DNA from: Burkholderiales bacterium
Lineage (GTDB): Bacteria > Pseudomonadota > Gammaproteobacteria > Burkholderiales > Casimicrobiaceae
NCBI GenBank assembly: GCA_905339295.1
Contig: CAJPFI010000020.1
Location: 1 to 64,000 of the forward strand
DNA: 64,000 nucleotides
Direction: 5' to 3'
Part shown: in pieces, positions 1 through 6,974 of the stretch
How the letters are laid out: every line of letters begins with the position of its first letter
Position numbering within the stretch: the stretch's first letter is position 1
The notes under the pieces: generated by a model
What the model saw: only the letters and a program-made list of their open reading frames with translations
Told to the model about the DNA's origin: nothing
The model's database searches: none
Made by a program: the position numbers and the translations under genes

Positions 1-1116
1 GTCGTCGATCTTGAGCTCGTCCTTGGCGATCTTGTCGGCGAGCTCGAGGATCTGCCCGACCGTCATCGGGCAGGCGGAGATCGCCATGATCATGTGCTTC
101 AGGCCGTCCTCGATGCGCTTGGCGATCTCGATCTCGCCTTCGCGCGTGAGCAGCTCGACCGATCCCATCTCGCGCATGTACATGCGCACCGGGTCGGTCG
201 TGCGGCCGAACTCGCTGTCGAGCGTGCTCGCGGCCGCCTCGGCCTCCTCCTCGACGTCCTCGGTCGGCGCGGCCGCGGGCGACTCGGCCATCAGCAGCGT
301 GTCGGCGTCGGGCGCCTGGTCGAAGACCTGGATCGCCATGTCGCTGATCATCGAGATCACGCCCTCGATCTGCTCGGCGTCGACGAGGTCGTCGGGCAGG
401 TGGTCGTTGATCTCGCCGTAGGTCAGGTAGCCGCGCTCCTTGCCGAGCACGATGAGGCTCTTCAGGCGGCGCTTGCGCGCCTCGATGTCGGCGGGCGTCA
501 GCTCGCGCTGCGGCGTGTCGGCGTGCTTGCCGTTCCTGCCCTTCCTGCCGCCGCCTTCCACGAGCTTGGTCGCAAGCTTCGCGACCATCTCGCCGGCCGC
601 CTTCGCCGCGGCCTTGTGGTCGACCTTCGCGGCGGGCGCTCCCGGCGCCGTCTTGCCCGTGGGCACGCCCGCCTTGGCGACCAGGGCGAGCTTGGCGCCG
701 GCGACCGGCTTCGCACCGGCGACCGGCTTGGCACCGGCGACCGCCTTGGCACTGGCGACCGGCTTGGCACCGGCGACCAGCTTCGCACCGGCGATCGGCT
801 TCGCACTGGCGATCGGCTTCGCGCCCGTCTGCGGTTTCGCAGCGGCCGACGGCTTCGCGGCCGACCTGGCCGGCTGATGCGCGGCGGGCTTGCCATGCGC
901 CTTCGAGACCGCGACCGTCTTTTTCGCGGCCGGCTTCGGTGCGGGCTTCTTCCCGGCGACCTTCCTTGCGACCGGCTTCCTGGGCGCGGGCTTCCTCGCC
1001 GCCGGCCTGGCCTTCTTCGGGACGGCCTTGTGCGCCGGCTTCCTGGAAGCCGGCTTCCTCGCCTTCGCGGCGGACCTGGACTTGACGTGAGACTTGCGGA
1101 CGGGCTTCTTGGCCAT
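1..1116 (-). CDS. rpoD: RNA polymerase sigma factor RpoD (sigma-70), N-terminal part
   Basis: Primary sigma factor; the reading frame runs off the left edge, so only the first 372 codons are present. Residues 1-210 are an unusual Lys/Ala/Pro-rich tail containing a tandem hexapeptide array. Region 1.1 follows at about 213 (LIVLGKERGYLTYGEINDHL), then an acidic linker and region 1.2 (DPVRMYMREMGSVELLTREG) near 310. E. coli RpoD begins directly with region 1.1, so about 200 residues are extra. I chose the ATG at 1116 because CAGG lies 6 nt upstream; an in-frame ATG 6 nt earlier (1122) would sit on top of that site. It is the last gene of rpsU-yqeY-dnaG-rpoD. Identity is certain from regions 1.1 and 1.2. 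Confidence 0.95.
   Translation of the reverse strand, partial: MAKKPVRKSHVKSRSAAKARKPASRKPAHKAVPKKARPAARKPAPRKPVARKVAGKKPAPKPAAKKTVAVSKAHGKPAAHQPARSAAKPSAAAKPQTGAKPIASAKPIAGAKLVAGAKPVASAKAVAGAKPVAGAKPVAGAKLALVAKAGVPTGKTAPGAPAAKVDHKAAAKAAGEMVAKLATKLVEGGGRKGRNGKHADTPQRELTPADIEARKRRLKSLIVLGKERGYLTYGEINDHLPDDLVDAEQIEGVISMISDMAIQVFDQAPDADTLLMAESPAAAPTEDVEEEAEAAASTLDSEFGRTTDPVRMYMREMGSVELLTREGEIEIAKRIEDGLKHMIMAISACPMTVGQILELADKIAKDELKIDD
689..832 (-). repeat. 18-bp tandem repeat array inside rpoD
   Basis: About eight imperfect copies of an 18-bp unit, read on the minus strand as a six-residue motif of the type GAKPVA (variants GAKPIA, SAKAVA, GAKLVA). The array keeps the reading frame, so copy-number change would alter protein length without a frameshift. 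It sits inside the basic N-terminal extension, before region 1.1. Confidence 0.85.
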
Positions 1117-1542
1117 GGGCATCCTGACGTTGACCGCGTCATCGTTCCGGTGGGCGGGCCGGAACGGTGGGGCGTCGGCCTTTGAAGATGAGGCCGGCGC
1201 GGGAAAACTTCAAATGGTACCACGCGAGCGGCGTCTTCCGGGTTCTGCGCCATCCTCCCGGGAGGTGTCGCCGAACGGCGAAACCCCCGCGCGAAAGTCG
1301 AATCCGGGGGCCAATCGCCGCCAATCCCCCTGATCCTGGCCGTCCGGGCGCGCCTGCACTCGAATTCGTCGCGGGAAAGTGGCCCGATACCGGTACATCG
1401 GTCCCGCCCGGGCCGCAAAAGCATCCTGCGAGGGCGGAATTCCCGTCGCTACGCCGGGATTCCCGCCCTCCAGTCCAGGCGACGTCGCGCGTGTCCGGGG
1501 TGGTTCGTCCCGGCACCACCGGCCGGCTCGGGTAGGCGGTTC
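1117..1542. other. dnaG-rpoD intergenic region (426 bp)
   Basis: No credible coding sequence on either strand. It holds a hairpin (1430-1470) close behind dnaG and, nearer rpoD, a short A/T-rich patch at 1203-1225. Read on the minus strand that patch gives TTGAAG, a 17-nt spacer and a weak -10 (CATCTT). This could be a dedicated rpoD promoter, but the match is poor and I do not call it as one. Confidence 0.5.
1430..1470 (-). terminator. Hairpin downstream of dnaG
   Basis: A 16-bp imperfect inverted repeat (GAGGGCGG outer stem, two internal mismatches) lies 73 nt past the dnaG stop codon. It lacks a U-tract, so it may be a pause, an mRNA-stability element or a processing site rather than an intrinsic terminator. 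Its place between dnaG and rpoD suits control of the relative DnaG and RpoD output. Confidence 0.45.
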
Positions 1543-3339
1543 TCACGACGCCGGCGCCTTCGGGGACAGGCGGCCGGCGCCCAACCGACGCGAGATGAGG
1601 TCGCGCTGCTCGGCCGTCAACTGGTCGACGGGCAGGGTCAGCAGCGCGGCGAGGCGTCGTTGCTCGTCCTGCTCGCGAAGCCGCGCCACGCCGTCTCGCA
1701 GGTGCGTCTCGGCCTGATCCGCGCTGATGCCGTGGTCCTCGGACGAAGCGAGCGCGGACACGAGCGTCGCCTCGTGCTCGGTCCCGGCGAACGCCTGGAT
1801 CAGTCCGGGCGTCGTGATCCCGGCGCCGGCGCGCGCGCAATGCCCGACCACCGCTTCCAGCGCGGCAGCGTCCGGCGTGTTCTCGCCGGTCGCAGGAATG
1901 TCGATCTCGCGTACCACGGAAGGTTGGAGCAGCACCGCCTGCAGAAGTTGCCGCGCGAGCGACGGTGCGCGACGCACGGGCATCCGCGATCCGCCTCGCG
2001 GACGGAACGCAGGATCGTCGCCGGTCATCAGGGGCGGCGGCGCGTCGGACGAGCGCGAACGCGCTGTCGCCTGCACGATCGGCGCGATCTGCGCCTCCGA
2101 CAATCCGGCGATGTCGGCGATGCGGCGGGTGATCAACGCGGCCAGCACCGGCGCGCCGATCTGGGAGACGAGCGGACGCGCGGCGGCGACGAGCGCGGCG
2201 CGCCCTTCGTCGGAAGTCGGCGGGTGGCGCGCCGACAGCTCGGCGATCAGGACGTCCGACAGCGGCATCGCGCCTCCGAGCGCGTCCTCGAACGCCGCGC
2301 GCCCGCGCCGGCGCACGTAGTCGTCGGGATCCTCGCCGTCGGGGAGGAACAGGAAGCGCGCGTTCTTGCCGTCGGCGAGCACCGGCAGCGTGTTCTCGAG
2401 CGCGCGCCACGCCGCCTTCCTGCCGGCCGCGTCGCCGTCGAAGCAGAACACGACGTTGTCGGCGATGCGGAAGAGCTTCGTCGCGTGCGCGCTCGTCGTC
2501 GCGGTGCCGAGCGTCGCGACCGCGTACGCGACGCCGTGCTGCGCCAGCGCGACGACGTCCATGTAGCCCTCGACGACGACGACCCGCTCGGCGTCGCGGA
2601 TCGCGTTTCTCGCGAGCCACAGGCCGTAGAGCTCGCGGCCCTTCGAGAACAGCGGCGTCTCCGGCGAGTTGAGGTACTTGGGCTCGCCCTTGTCGAGGAC
2701 GCGGCCGCCGAAGCCGACGATGCGACCGCGGCCGTCGTGGATCGGGAACATGATCCGGTCGCGGAAGCGGTCGTAGCGCTTGCCGCCGTCGCCCTTGACG
2801 ACGAGGCCCGCGGTCTCGAGGCCCGCGTCCTGGTAGTCGGCGAACGCGCGCTCGAGCGACGTCCACTCGTCGGGCGCGTAGCCCATCTCGAAGTGCGCGG
2901 CGATCGTGCCGGTGAGGCCGCGCGACTTCAGGTACTCGATCGCGCGCGGCGAGTCCTTCAATTGCGCGCGGTAGAATTTCGCGGCGATCGACAGGCGGTC
3001 CGTGAGGTCGTCGAGCGCCTTGCGCTCGTCGCGCTCGCCGGGGCGCTCGACGCGCGGCACCTCGAGGCCCACGTCGCGCGCGAGTTCCTCGACCGCATCG
3101 GGGAAGCTCCTGCCGGCGTGGTCCATCAGGAATCCGATCGCCGTGCCGTGCGCGCCGCAGCCGAAGCAGTGGTAGAACTGCTTGGTCGGCGACACGGTGA
3201 ACGACGGCGTCTTCTCGCTGTGGAACGGGCAGCAGGCCGAGTAGTTCGCGCCGGTTTTCCTGAGCGGGACGAGCCGGTCGATCACCTCGACGATGTCCAC
3301 ACGGGCAAGCAGCGTCTGGATGAATTCGTTGGGGATCAT
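1543..3339 (-). CDS. dnaG: DNA primase DnaG
   Basis: Synthesises RNA primers at the replication fork and docks on the DnaB helicase. The 598-residue product has the normal layout. The N-terminal CHC2 zinc-binding domain has C37, H40, C58 and C61 (CCPFH and FGCG motifs). The TOPRIM catalytic core has VVEGYMDVV near 265 and CFDGDAAG near 305. A C-terminal helicase-interaction region follows. The ATG is only 6 nt from an inverted-repeat element (3346-3416) that occupies the expected ribosome-binding position, and no Shine-Dalgarno is visible. This should keep initiation low, as is usual for primase. Third gene of the macromolecular-synthesis cluster. Confidence 0.97.
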   Translation of the reverse strand: MIPNEFIQTLLARVDIVEVIDRLVPLRKTGANYSACCPFHSEKTPSFTVSPTKQFYHCFGCGAHGTAIGFLMDHAGRSFPDAVEELARDVGLEVPRVERPGERDERKALDDLTDRLSIAAKFYRAQLKDSPRAIEYLKSRGLTGTIAAHFEMGYAPDEWTSLERAFADYQDAGLETAGLVVKGDGGKRYDRFRDRIMFPIHDGRGRIVGFGGRVLDKGEPKYLNSPETPLFSKGRELYGLWLARNAIRDAERVVVVEGYMDVVALAQHGVAYAVATLGTATTSAHATKLFRIADNVVFCFDGDAAGRKAAWRALENTLPVLADGKNARFLFLPDGEDPDDYVRRRGRAAFEDALGGAMPLSDVLIAELSARHPPTSDEGRAALVAAARPLVSQIGAPVLAALITRRIADIAGLSEAQIAPIVQATARSRSSDAPPPLMTGDDPAFRPRGGSRMPVRRAPSLARQLLQAVLLQPSVVREIDIPATGENTPDAAALEAVVGHCARAGAGITTPGLIQAFAGTEHEATLVSALASSEDHGISADQAETHLRDGVARLREQDEQRRLAALLTLPVDQLTAEQRDLISRRLGAGRLSPKAPAS

Positions 3340-3345
3340 CGGAAA

Positions 3346-3416
3346 GGGTCAGAGACGACTTTTCGTCGAACACTCGAGCCGGCGCCGGGAGCAGCGCGAA
3401 AAGTCGTCTCCGACCC
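3346..3416. repeat. Inverted-repeat element A1, next to dnaG start
   Basis: Twenty-base arms at 3346-3365 and 3397-3416, one mismatch, separated by 31 nt. The arm begins GGGTCAGAGACGACTTTTCG. It is the same family as 4023-4116, 6901-6974 and 32943-33013 (shared GGGGTCAGxGxCG start). It lies 6 nt before the dnaG ATG, so the foldback would include the translation-initiation region. It resembles REP/MITE-type palindromes; no transposase is in the window. Confidence 0.8.
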
Positions 3417-3486
3417 CGATGAAGACGCCGCGCGCGACCGGCCATGGCCGGTCGCGCGGACGAATCACACGGCAGGGAACGATTTC

Positions 3487-3492
3487 ATTATA
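3487..3492 (-). promoter_or_regulatory. Candidate -10 box upstream of dnaG
   Basis: A perfect TATAAT on the minus strand in the yqeY-dnaG gap, about 150 nt before dnaG. The hexamer 17 nt upstream (CTGGCG) is a poor -35, so an internal dnaG-rpoD promoter is possible but weakly supported. Confidence 0.35.
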
Positions 3493-3577
3493 GGCAGGGG
3501 GTTGCGATCCGCCAGTCCCGCAAGGATCGCGCCAGCGACGACTCGTACCGGGCACGGGGCCGGCGCCGGGGTGCCGC

Positions 3578-4024
3578 TCAGCCGAGCCGTGTCTTGACCC
3601 TGGCGGACACGGCGGAGAGGTCCGCCTTGCCGGCGAGCCTCGGCTTGAGGATCGCCATGACCTTGCCGATGCCGGCCGGGCCGGCGGCGCCGGTCGCGGC
3701 AATCGCCTCGGCGATCATCGCATCGATCTCGGCATCGGTTGCCTGCGCCGGCAGGTAGGCCTGCAGCACCGCGATTTCTGCGCGCTCGACGGCGGCAAGA
3801 TCCTCGCGCCTGCCCGCCTCGAACTGCGCGACCGAGTCCTTGCGCTGCTTGATCATCTTGTCGACGACCGACAGCACGTCGGCGTCGGTCATTTCCTTGC
3901 GCTCGTCCACCTCGCGCTGCTTGATCGCGGCGAGCAGAAGGCGGATCGTCGACAGGCGCGCGCTGCTCCGCGCGCGCATCGCGTCCTTCATGTCGTCCTG
4001 GATGCGGGTCTTGAGCGTAGGCAT
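3578..4024 (-). CDS. yqeY: GatB/YqeY domain protein
   Basis: A 148-residue protein of the YqeY family, related to the C-terminal tRNA-binding tail domain of the amidotransferase subunit GatB. It shows the family pattern: an N-terminal helical half (LSTIRLLLAAIKQREVDER), then the C-terminal YLPAQATDAEIDAMI and GIGKVMAILKPRLAGKAD segments. Its molecular role is not established. I chose the ATG at 4024 because MPTLKTRIQDDMK is the usual family N-terminus; the open frame extends 42 codons further without similarity. That ATG lies inside an arm of a perfect 22-bp inverted repeat (4023-4116), so the start signals of this gene were shaped by a repeat. It sits between rpsU and dnaG, as in many proteobacteria. 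Confidence 0.92.
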   Translation of the reverse strand: MPTLKTRIQDDMKDAMRARSSARLSTIRLLLAAIKQREVDERKEMTDADVLSVVDKMIKQRKDSVAQFEAGRREDLAAVERAEIAVLQAYLPAQATDAEIDAMIAEAIAATGAAGPAGIGKVMAILKPRLAGKADLSAVSARVKTRLG

Positions 4025-4116
4025 GGGGTCAGAGCCGTAACATTCGGGATCGGAGCGATCGGGGCAGCGTCGCGTCGCCGACCCGAAATGTTGAAATGTT
4101 ACGGCTCTGACCCCAT
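4023..4116. repeat. Inverted-repeat element A2, containing the yqeY start codon
   Basis: Perfect 22-bp arms at 4023-4044 and 4095-4116 with a 50-nt centre; the arm begins ATGGGGTCAGAGCCGTAAC. On the minus strand the element ends CTGACCCC followed by the ATG of yqeY, which partly belongs to the arm. It is directly followed by the rpsU terminator. Same family as 3346-3416. Confidence 0.88.
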
Positions 4117-4118
4117 CC

Positions 4119-4148
4119 AAAACAAAAAGGGGCGAATCGCTTCGCCCC
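4119..4148 (-). terminator. Intrinsic terminator/attenuator after rpsU
   Basis: On the minus strand an 8-bp stem (GGGGCGAA/TTCGCCCC, 4-nt loop, 4129-4148) is followed by TTTTTGTTTT, a classic rho-independent terminator 31 nt past the rpsU stop. In E. coli a terminator between rpsU and dnaG lowers distal transcription so that S21 is made in excess over primase. The same arrangement is visible here. Confidence 0.9.
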
Positions 4149-4179
4149 ACTCTCGCGAATCCAGGCGCTCTCGCCCGGA

Positions 4180-4392
4180 TCAGTACATCTTCGGCGGCAA
4201 CTGCTGGCTGCGGATGCGCTTGTAGTGGCGCTTCACCGCGGCGGCCTTCTTGCGCTTGCGTTCCGAGGTCGGCTTCTCGTAGAACTCGCGGGCGCGCAGC
4301 TCGGTCAGGAGGCCGGTCTTTTCGATCGTGCGCTTGAAGCGGCGCAATGCGGCCTCGAACGGCTCGTTGTCGCGGACACGGACGCTTGGCAT
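4180..4392 (-). CDS. rpsU: 30S ribosomal protein S21
   Basis: A 70-residue small basic protein of the 30S subunit, needed for base-pairing of the mRNA leader with 16S rRNA during initiation. The sequence is typical from the N-terminal [20 protein letters not shown] to the basic tail with [16 protein letters not shown], and the length matches the family. First gene of the macromolecular-synthesis transcription unit, with a near-consensus promoter about 90 nt upstream and an intrinsic terminator just after it. It is transcribed divergently from tsaD. Confidence 0.98.
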   Translation of the reverse strand: MPSVRVRDNEPFEAALRRFKRTIEKTGLLTELRAREFYEKPTSERKRKKAAAVKRHYKRIRSQQLPPKMY

Positions 4393-4478
4393 GGAGCGGT
4401 CGACCTTTCCAATCGAATCAGGGGCTTGCGGCCTGCAGGGCGGGAGGGGGGCCCGGACGAGGTCACAGGAAGCCCGTC

Positions 4479-4507
4479 AGTATATCGGCGAGGTGTGCGG
4501 GTGGCAA
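4479..4507 (-). promoter_or_regulatory. Sigma-70 promoter of rpsU
   Basis: Minus strand: -35 TTGCCA at 4502-4507, a 17-nt spacer, and -10 TATACT at 4479-4484. This is one of the best sigma-70 matches in the window. The predicted start near 4472 gives a leader of about 80 nt before the rpsU ATG at 4392. Confidence 0.85.
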
Positions 4508-4664
4508 GGCCTGCTAGACTCGATGGCTCCCGGCCGATCCCGGGCGCCCGCGGGTCGGCCGGAACCGCCTCGCGCCCCCGGACCTGCCAACCGGCAGGGG
4601 CTTGCGCTGTCCGACGGCGGCTGCGGGCAGGCGTCACGCGGGCAACCCGACACGACAAGGATCC

Positions 4665-5690
4665 ATGCGCGTCCTCGGCATCGAGACCTCCTGCGACGAG
4701 ACCGGCGTGGCTGTCTACGACTCGGCGGCGGGACTGCTCGCACACCGGCTGCACTCGCAGATCGACCTGCACGCCCGTTACGGCGGCGTGGTGCCCGAAC
4801 TCGCCTCGCGCGATCACGTCCGGCGGCTGGTCCCGCTGATCGAGGAGGTCGCAGGCGAGTCCGGCACGCCGCTCACCCGGCTCGACGGCATCGCCTACAC
4901 GGAAGGGCCCGGGCTCGCGGGCGCGCTGCTCGTCGGCGCGAGCGTCGCGAATGCGCTCGGCATGGCGCTCGGCAAGCCGGTCGTGGGCATCCACCACCTC
5001 GAAGGTCACCTTCTCTCGCCGCTGCTCGCCGATCCGCGGCCCGACTTCCCGTTCGTCGCGCTGCTCGTGTCGGGCGGCCACAGCCAGATCCACGAGGTCG
5101 AGGGGGTCGGCCGCTACCGGCTGATCGGCGACACGCTCGATGACGCGGCCGGCGAGGCGTTCGACAAGACCGCGACGTTGCTCGGCCTGCCGTACCCCGG
5201 CGGGCCCGCGCTCGCGGCGCTGGCCGTGTCGGGGCGCGCGGGCGTCGTGACGCTGCCGCGCCCGATGATCGACTCGGGCGACCTGATGATGAGCTTCTCG
5301 GGACTGAAGACCGCCGTGCGGACGCTGGTGCGCAAGCGCCAGGCGGCGGGGACGCTCGACGCGCGCGCGAAGGCGGACATCGCCGCCGAATTCCAGTGCG
5401 CGGTCGTCGACGTGCTGATTGCCAAGGCGGTCGCCGCGCTCGACGAGACCGGCGCGTCGCGGCTGGTCGTCGCGGGCGGCGTCGGCGCGAATCGCGATCT
5501 GCGTGAACGCCTGCATGCCGAGGCGAGCCGCCGGGGCGCTCGCGTCCATTTCCCCGACCTCGCGTTCTGCACCGACAACGGAGCGATGATCGCGCTCGCG
5601 GGTGCGATGCGGCTCGAACACGCGAAGGAGGGCGACGGTGCGTTCACCGTGCGGCCGCGCTGGGACCTTGCGTCGCTGGGAGCGGCGTGA
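4665..5690 (+). CDS. tsaD: tRNA N6-adenosine threonylcarbamoyltransferase TsaD
   Basis: Transfers the threonylcarbamoyl group to A37 of ANN-decoding tRNAs (t6A), working with TsaB and TsaE. The 341-residue product has the ASKHA-fold motifs: [15 protein letters not shown] at the N-terminus, the metal site [11 protein letters not shown] near 110, [10 protein letters not shown] near 135, [12 protein letters not shown] near 160, and CTDNGAMIA near 305. I started at the ATG that gives MRVLGIETS; upstream in-frame ATGs add unrelated residues. It is divergent from rpsU, a conserved arrangement in proteobacteria. Just past the stop lie copies of a GTCGGGCT-type palindrome. Confidence 0.97.
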   Translation: MRVLGIETSCDETGVAVYDSAAGLLAHRLHSQIDLHARYGGVVPELASRDHVRRLVPLIEEVAGESGTPLTRLDGIAYTEGPGLAGALLVGASVANALGMALGKPVVGIHHLEGHLLSPLLADPRPDFPFVALLVSGGHSQIHEVEGVGRYRLIGDTLDDAAGEAFDKTATLLGLPYPGGPALAALAVSGRAGVVTLPRPMIDSGDLMMSFSGLKTAVRTLVRKRQAAGTLDARAKADIAAEFQCAVVDVLIAKAVAALDETGASRLVVAGGVGANRDLRERLHAEASRRGARVHFPDLAFCTDNGAMIALAGAMRLEHAKEGDGAFTVRPRWDLASLGAA

Positions 5691-5712
5691 GGGTTTCCGA
5701 TCGGGGAAAGGC

Positions 5713-5822
5713 GTCGGGCTGAAGCCCGACCCACGGCTGGCCCGCGGCGCCCCGGGTTGCGCGGGCCGTTCCGCGACCCGACGCTTTTCGTGGATGGCCG
5801 GGGGGTCCGGCGTCAGCCCGAC
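5713..5822. repeat. Palindromic repeats (family B) between tsaD and plsY
   Basis: Two copies of a short palindrome fill the space between the convergent tsaD and plsY genes. A perfect one, GTCGGGCTGAAGCCCGAC, is at 5713-5730; an imperfect one, GTCCGGCGTCAGCCCGAC, is at 5805-5822. A further half (CCCGACGCTTTT) lies between them. Related copies occur at 11695-11712 and 23969-23986. Confidence 0.75.
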
Positions 5823-5838
5823 GCCCGGCACGCGTCGC

Positions 5839-6438
5839 TCATCGCCCGATCGACCGCTCGTTGCCGGCCATCAACTGCTGGATGTTGGCCTTGTGCCGCC
5901 AGACGAGGATCGCCGCGATCGGCACCATCGCCCACGACACGAGCGTGTTGCCGGCGACCCAGAACATGCCGAGCGGCATCAGCACCGCGGTGGTGAGCCC
6001 TGCGAGCGAACTGATCCTGAAGCCGTAGGCCATCACGAGCCACACGATGGTGAGTGTCAGGCCGAGCGGCCAGTTCAGCGCGAACACGATGCCCGCGCCG
6101 GTCGCCACGCCCTTGCCGCCCGCGAACCCGTGGAACACCGGCCAGCAATGGCCCACCAGCACGGCAATCGCCACCGCGGGAACCGTCCAGTCTGCCGCGC
6201 CCGTCGCCGGCGCGAGCATCGTGGCCGCGAGCACCGCGGCGAAGCCCTTGAGGCCGTCGCCCAGGAGCGTGACGAGCGCCGCGGTCCTGTTGCCGGTGCG
6301 CAGCACGTTGGTCGCGCCGGGATTCCCCGAGCCGTAGTCATGCGGGTCCGGGAGGTTGAAGACCTTGCTGACGACGACCGCGAACGAGATCGAGCCGACG
6401 AGGTACGCGGCGACGACGAGGACGAGCGTGGCAAGCAT
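5839..6438 (-). CDS. plsY: Glycerol-3-phosphate acyltransferase PlsY
   Basis: Inner-membrane enzyme that acylates sn-glycerol-3-phosphate with acyl-phosphate, the first step of phospholipid synthesis. The 199-residue product has several hydrophobic helices and the family motifs: GSGNPGATNVLR (residues 36-47) and GHCWPVFHGFAGGKGVAT near 105. I chose the ATG at 6438 because MLATLVLVVAAYLVGSISFA is the normal N-terminus; the open frame continues upstream with no similarity. Divergent from folB, a pairing seen in many beta- and gammaproteobacteria. Confidence 0.96.
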   Translation of the reverse strand: MLATLVLVVAAYLVGSISFAVVVSKVFNLPDPHDYGSGNPGATNVLRTGNRTAALVTLLGDGLKGFAAVLAATMLAPATGAADWTVPAVAIAVLVGHCWPVFHGFAGGKGVATGAGIVFALNWPLGLTLTIVWLVMAYGFRISSLAGLTTAVLMPLGMFWVAGNTLVSWAMVPIAAILVWRHKANIQQLMAGNERSIGR

Positions 6439-6537
6439 GCCGGATGCGGGGCGCCCGAGGCGCTTTCTGGCCGATTGATAAGATTGTAAGCCCTGCGCTG
6501 CGGCCGACGCGCGCGCACGCCACCCCCCGGACACCCG

Positions 6538-6900
6538 ATGGCCGCGACCTCCCGATCCAGCACGATCTTCATCCACGACCTGCGCGTATCCACGCGCATC
6601 GGTGTCTACTCGTGGGAGGCGCACATGGACCAGACGGTGCGTCTCGACCTCGACATCGGCGCGCCGTCGGACCGGCCGTTCGCCTCCGGGCGGTTCGACG
6701 ACGCGCTCGACTACGCCGCGGTCGTCGCGCGCGTCAAGGCGTACGCGGCGGCGCACGAGCATCCGCTGCTCGAGCGCTTCGCGGAAGGCATCGCCGGGAT
6801 CGTGCGCGACGAGTTCAACGCGCCGTGGGTGCGCGTGCGCGTCGCGAAGCTGGGCGCGCTGCCGGGCGTCAGAGAGATCGGCGTCGAGATCGTGCGCTAA
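6538..6900 (+). CDS. folB: Dihydroneopterin aldolase FolB
   Basis: Converts 7,8-dihydroneopterin to 6-hydroxymethyl-dihydropterin and glycolaldehyde in folate synthesis. The 120-residue product shows the family features: STRIGVYSWE near the N-terminus (usual form IGVYxWE), a central DYAAVVARVK segment, and the HPLLERFAEGIAGIV helix with the conserved glutamate. The A/T-rich stretch between plsY and folB (GATAAGATTG near 6477) is a reasonable place for divergent promoters. An inverted-repeat element starts at the base right after its stop codon. Confidence 0.93.
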   Translation: MAATSRSSTIFIHDLRVSTRIGVYSWEAHMDQTVRLDLDIGAPSDRPFASGRFDDALDYAAVVARVKAYAAAHEHPLLERFAEGIAGIVRDEFNAPWVRVRVAKLGALPGVREIGVEIVR

Positions 6901-6974
6901 GTGGGGTCAGGGACGACTTTCCCGAACCATGGCGTCGAGGCCGCACGGCGACCGAAAGCCGTCTCCGACCCCGC
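6901..6974. repeat. Inverted-repeat element A3 between folB and putA
   Basis: Imperfect 22-bp arms (6901-6922 and 6953-6974) begin GTGGGGTCAGGGACGACTTT. The element fills the whole gap: it begins on the base after the folB TAA and ends on the base before the putA stop codon (6975). Same family as 3346-3416. In this convergent setting it may act as a bidirectional terminator. Confidence 0.8.

Noticed and set aside
689-832. Regular repeats that might suggest a CRISPR array
   Set aside because: Units are 18 bp, contiguous, without unique spacers, and translate in frame inside rpoD.
94-1185. Plus-strand open frame opposite rpoD with repeated TGDRLG units
   Set aside because: It is the antisense reading of the 18-bp repeats in rpoD, whose identity is certain from sigma regions 1.1 and 1.2.
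3487-3492. Strong internal promoter for dnaG-rpoD based on a perfect TATAAT
   Set aside because: Listed only as a weak candidate because the -35 is poor and the spacer is GC-rich.
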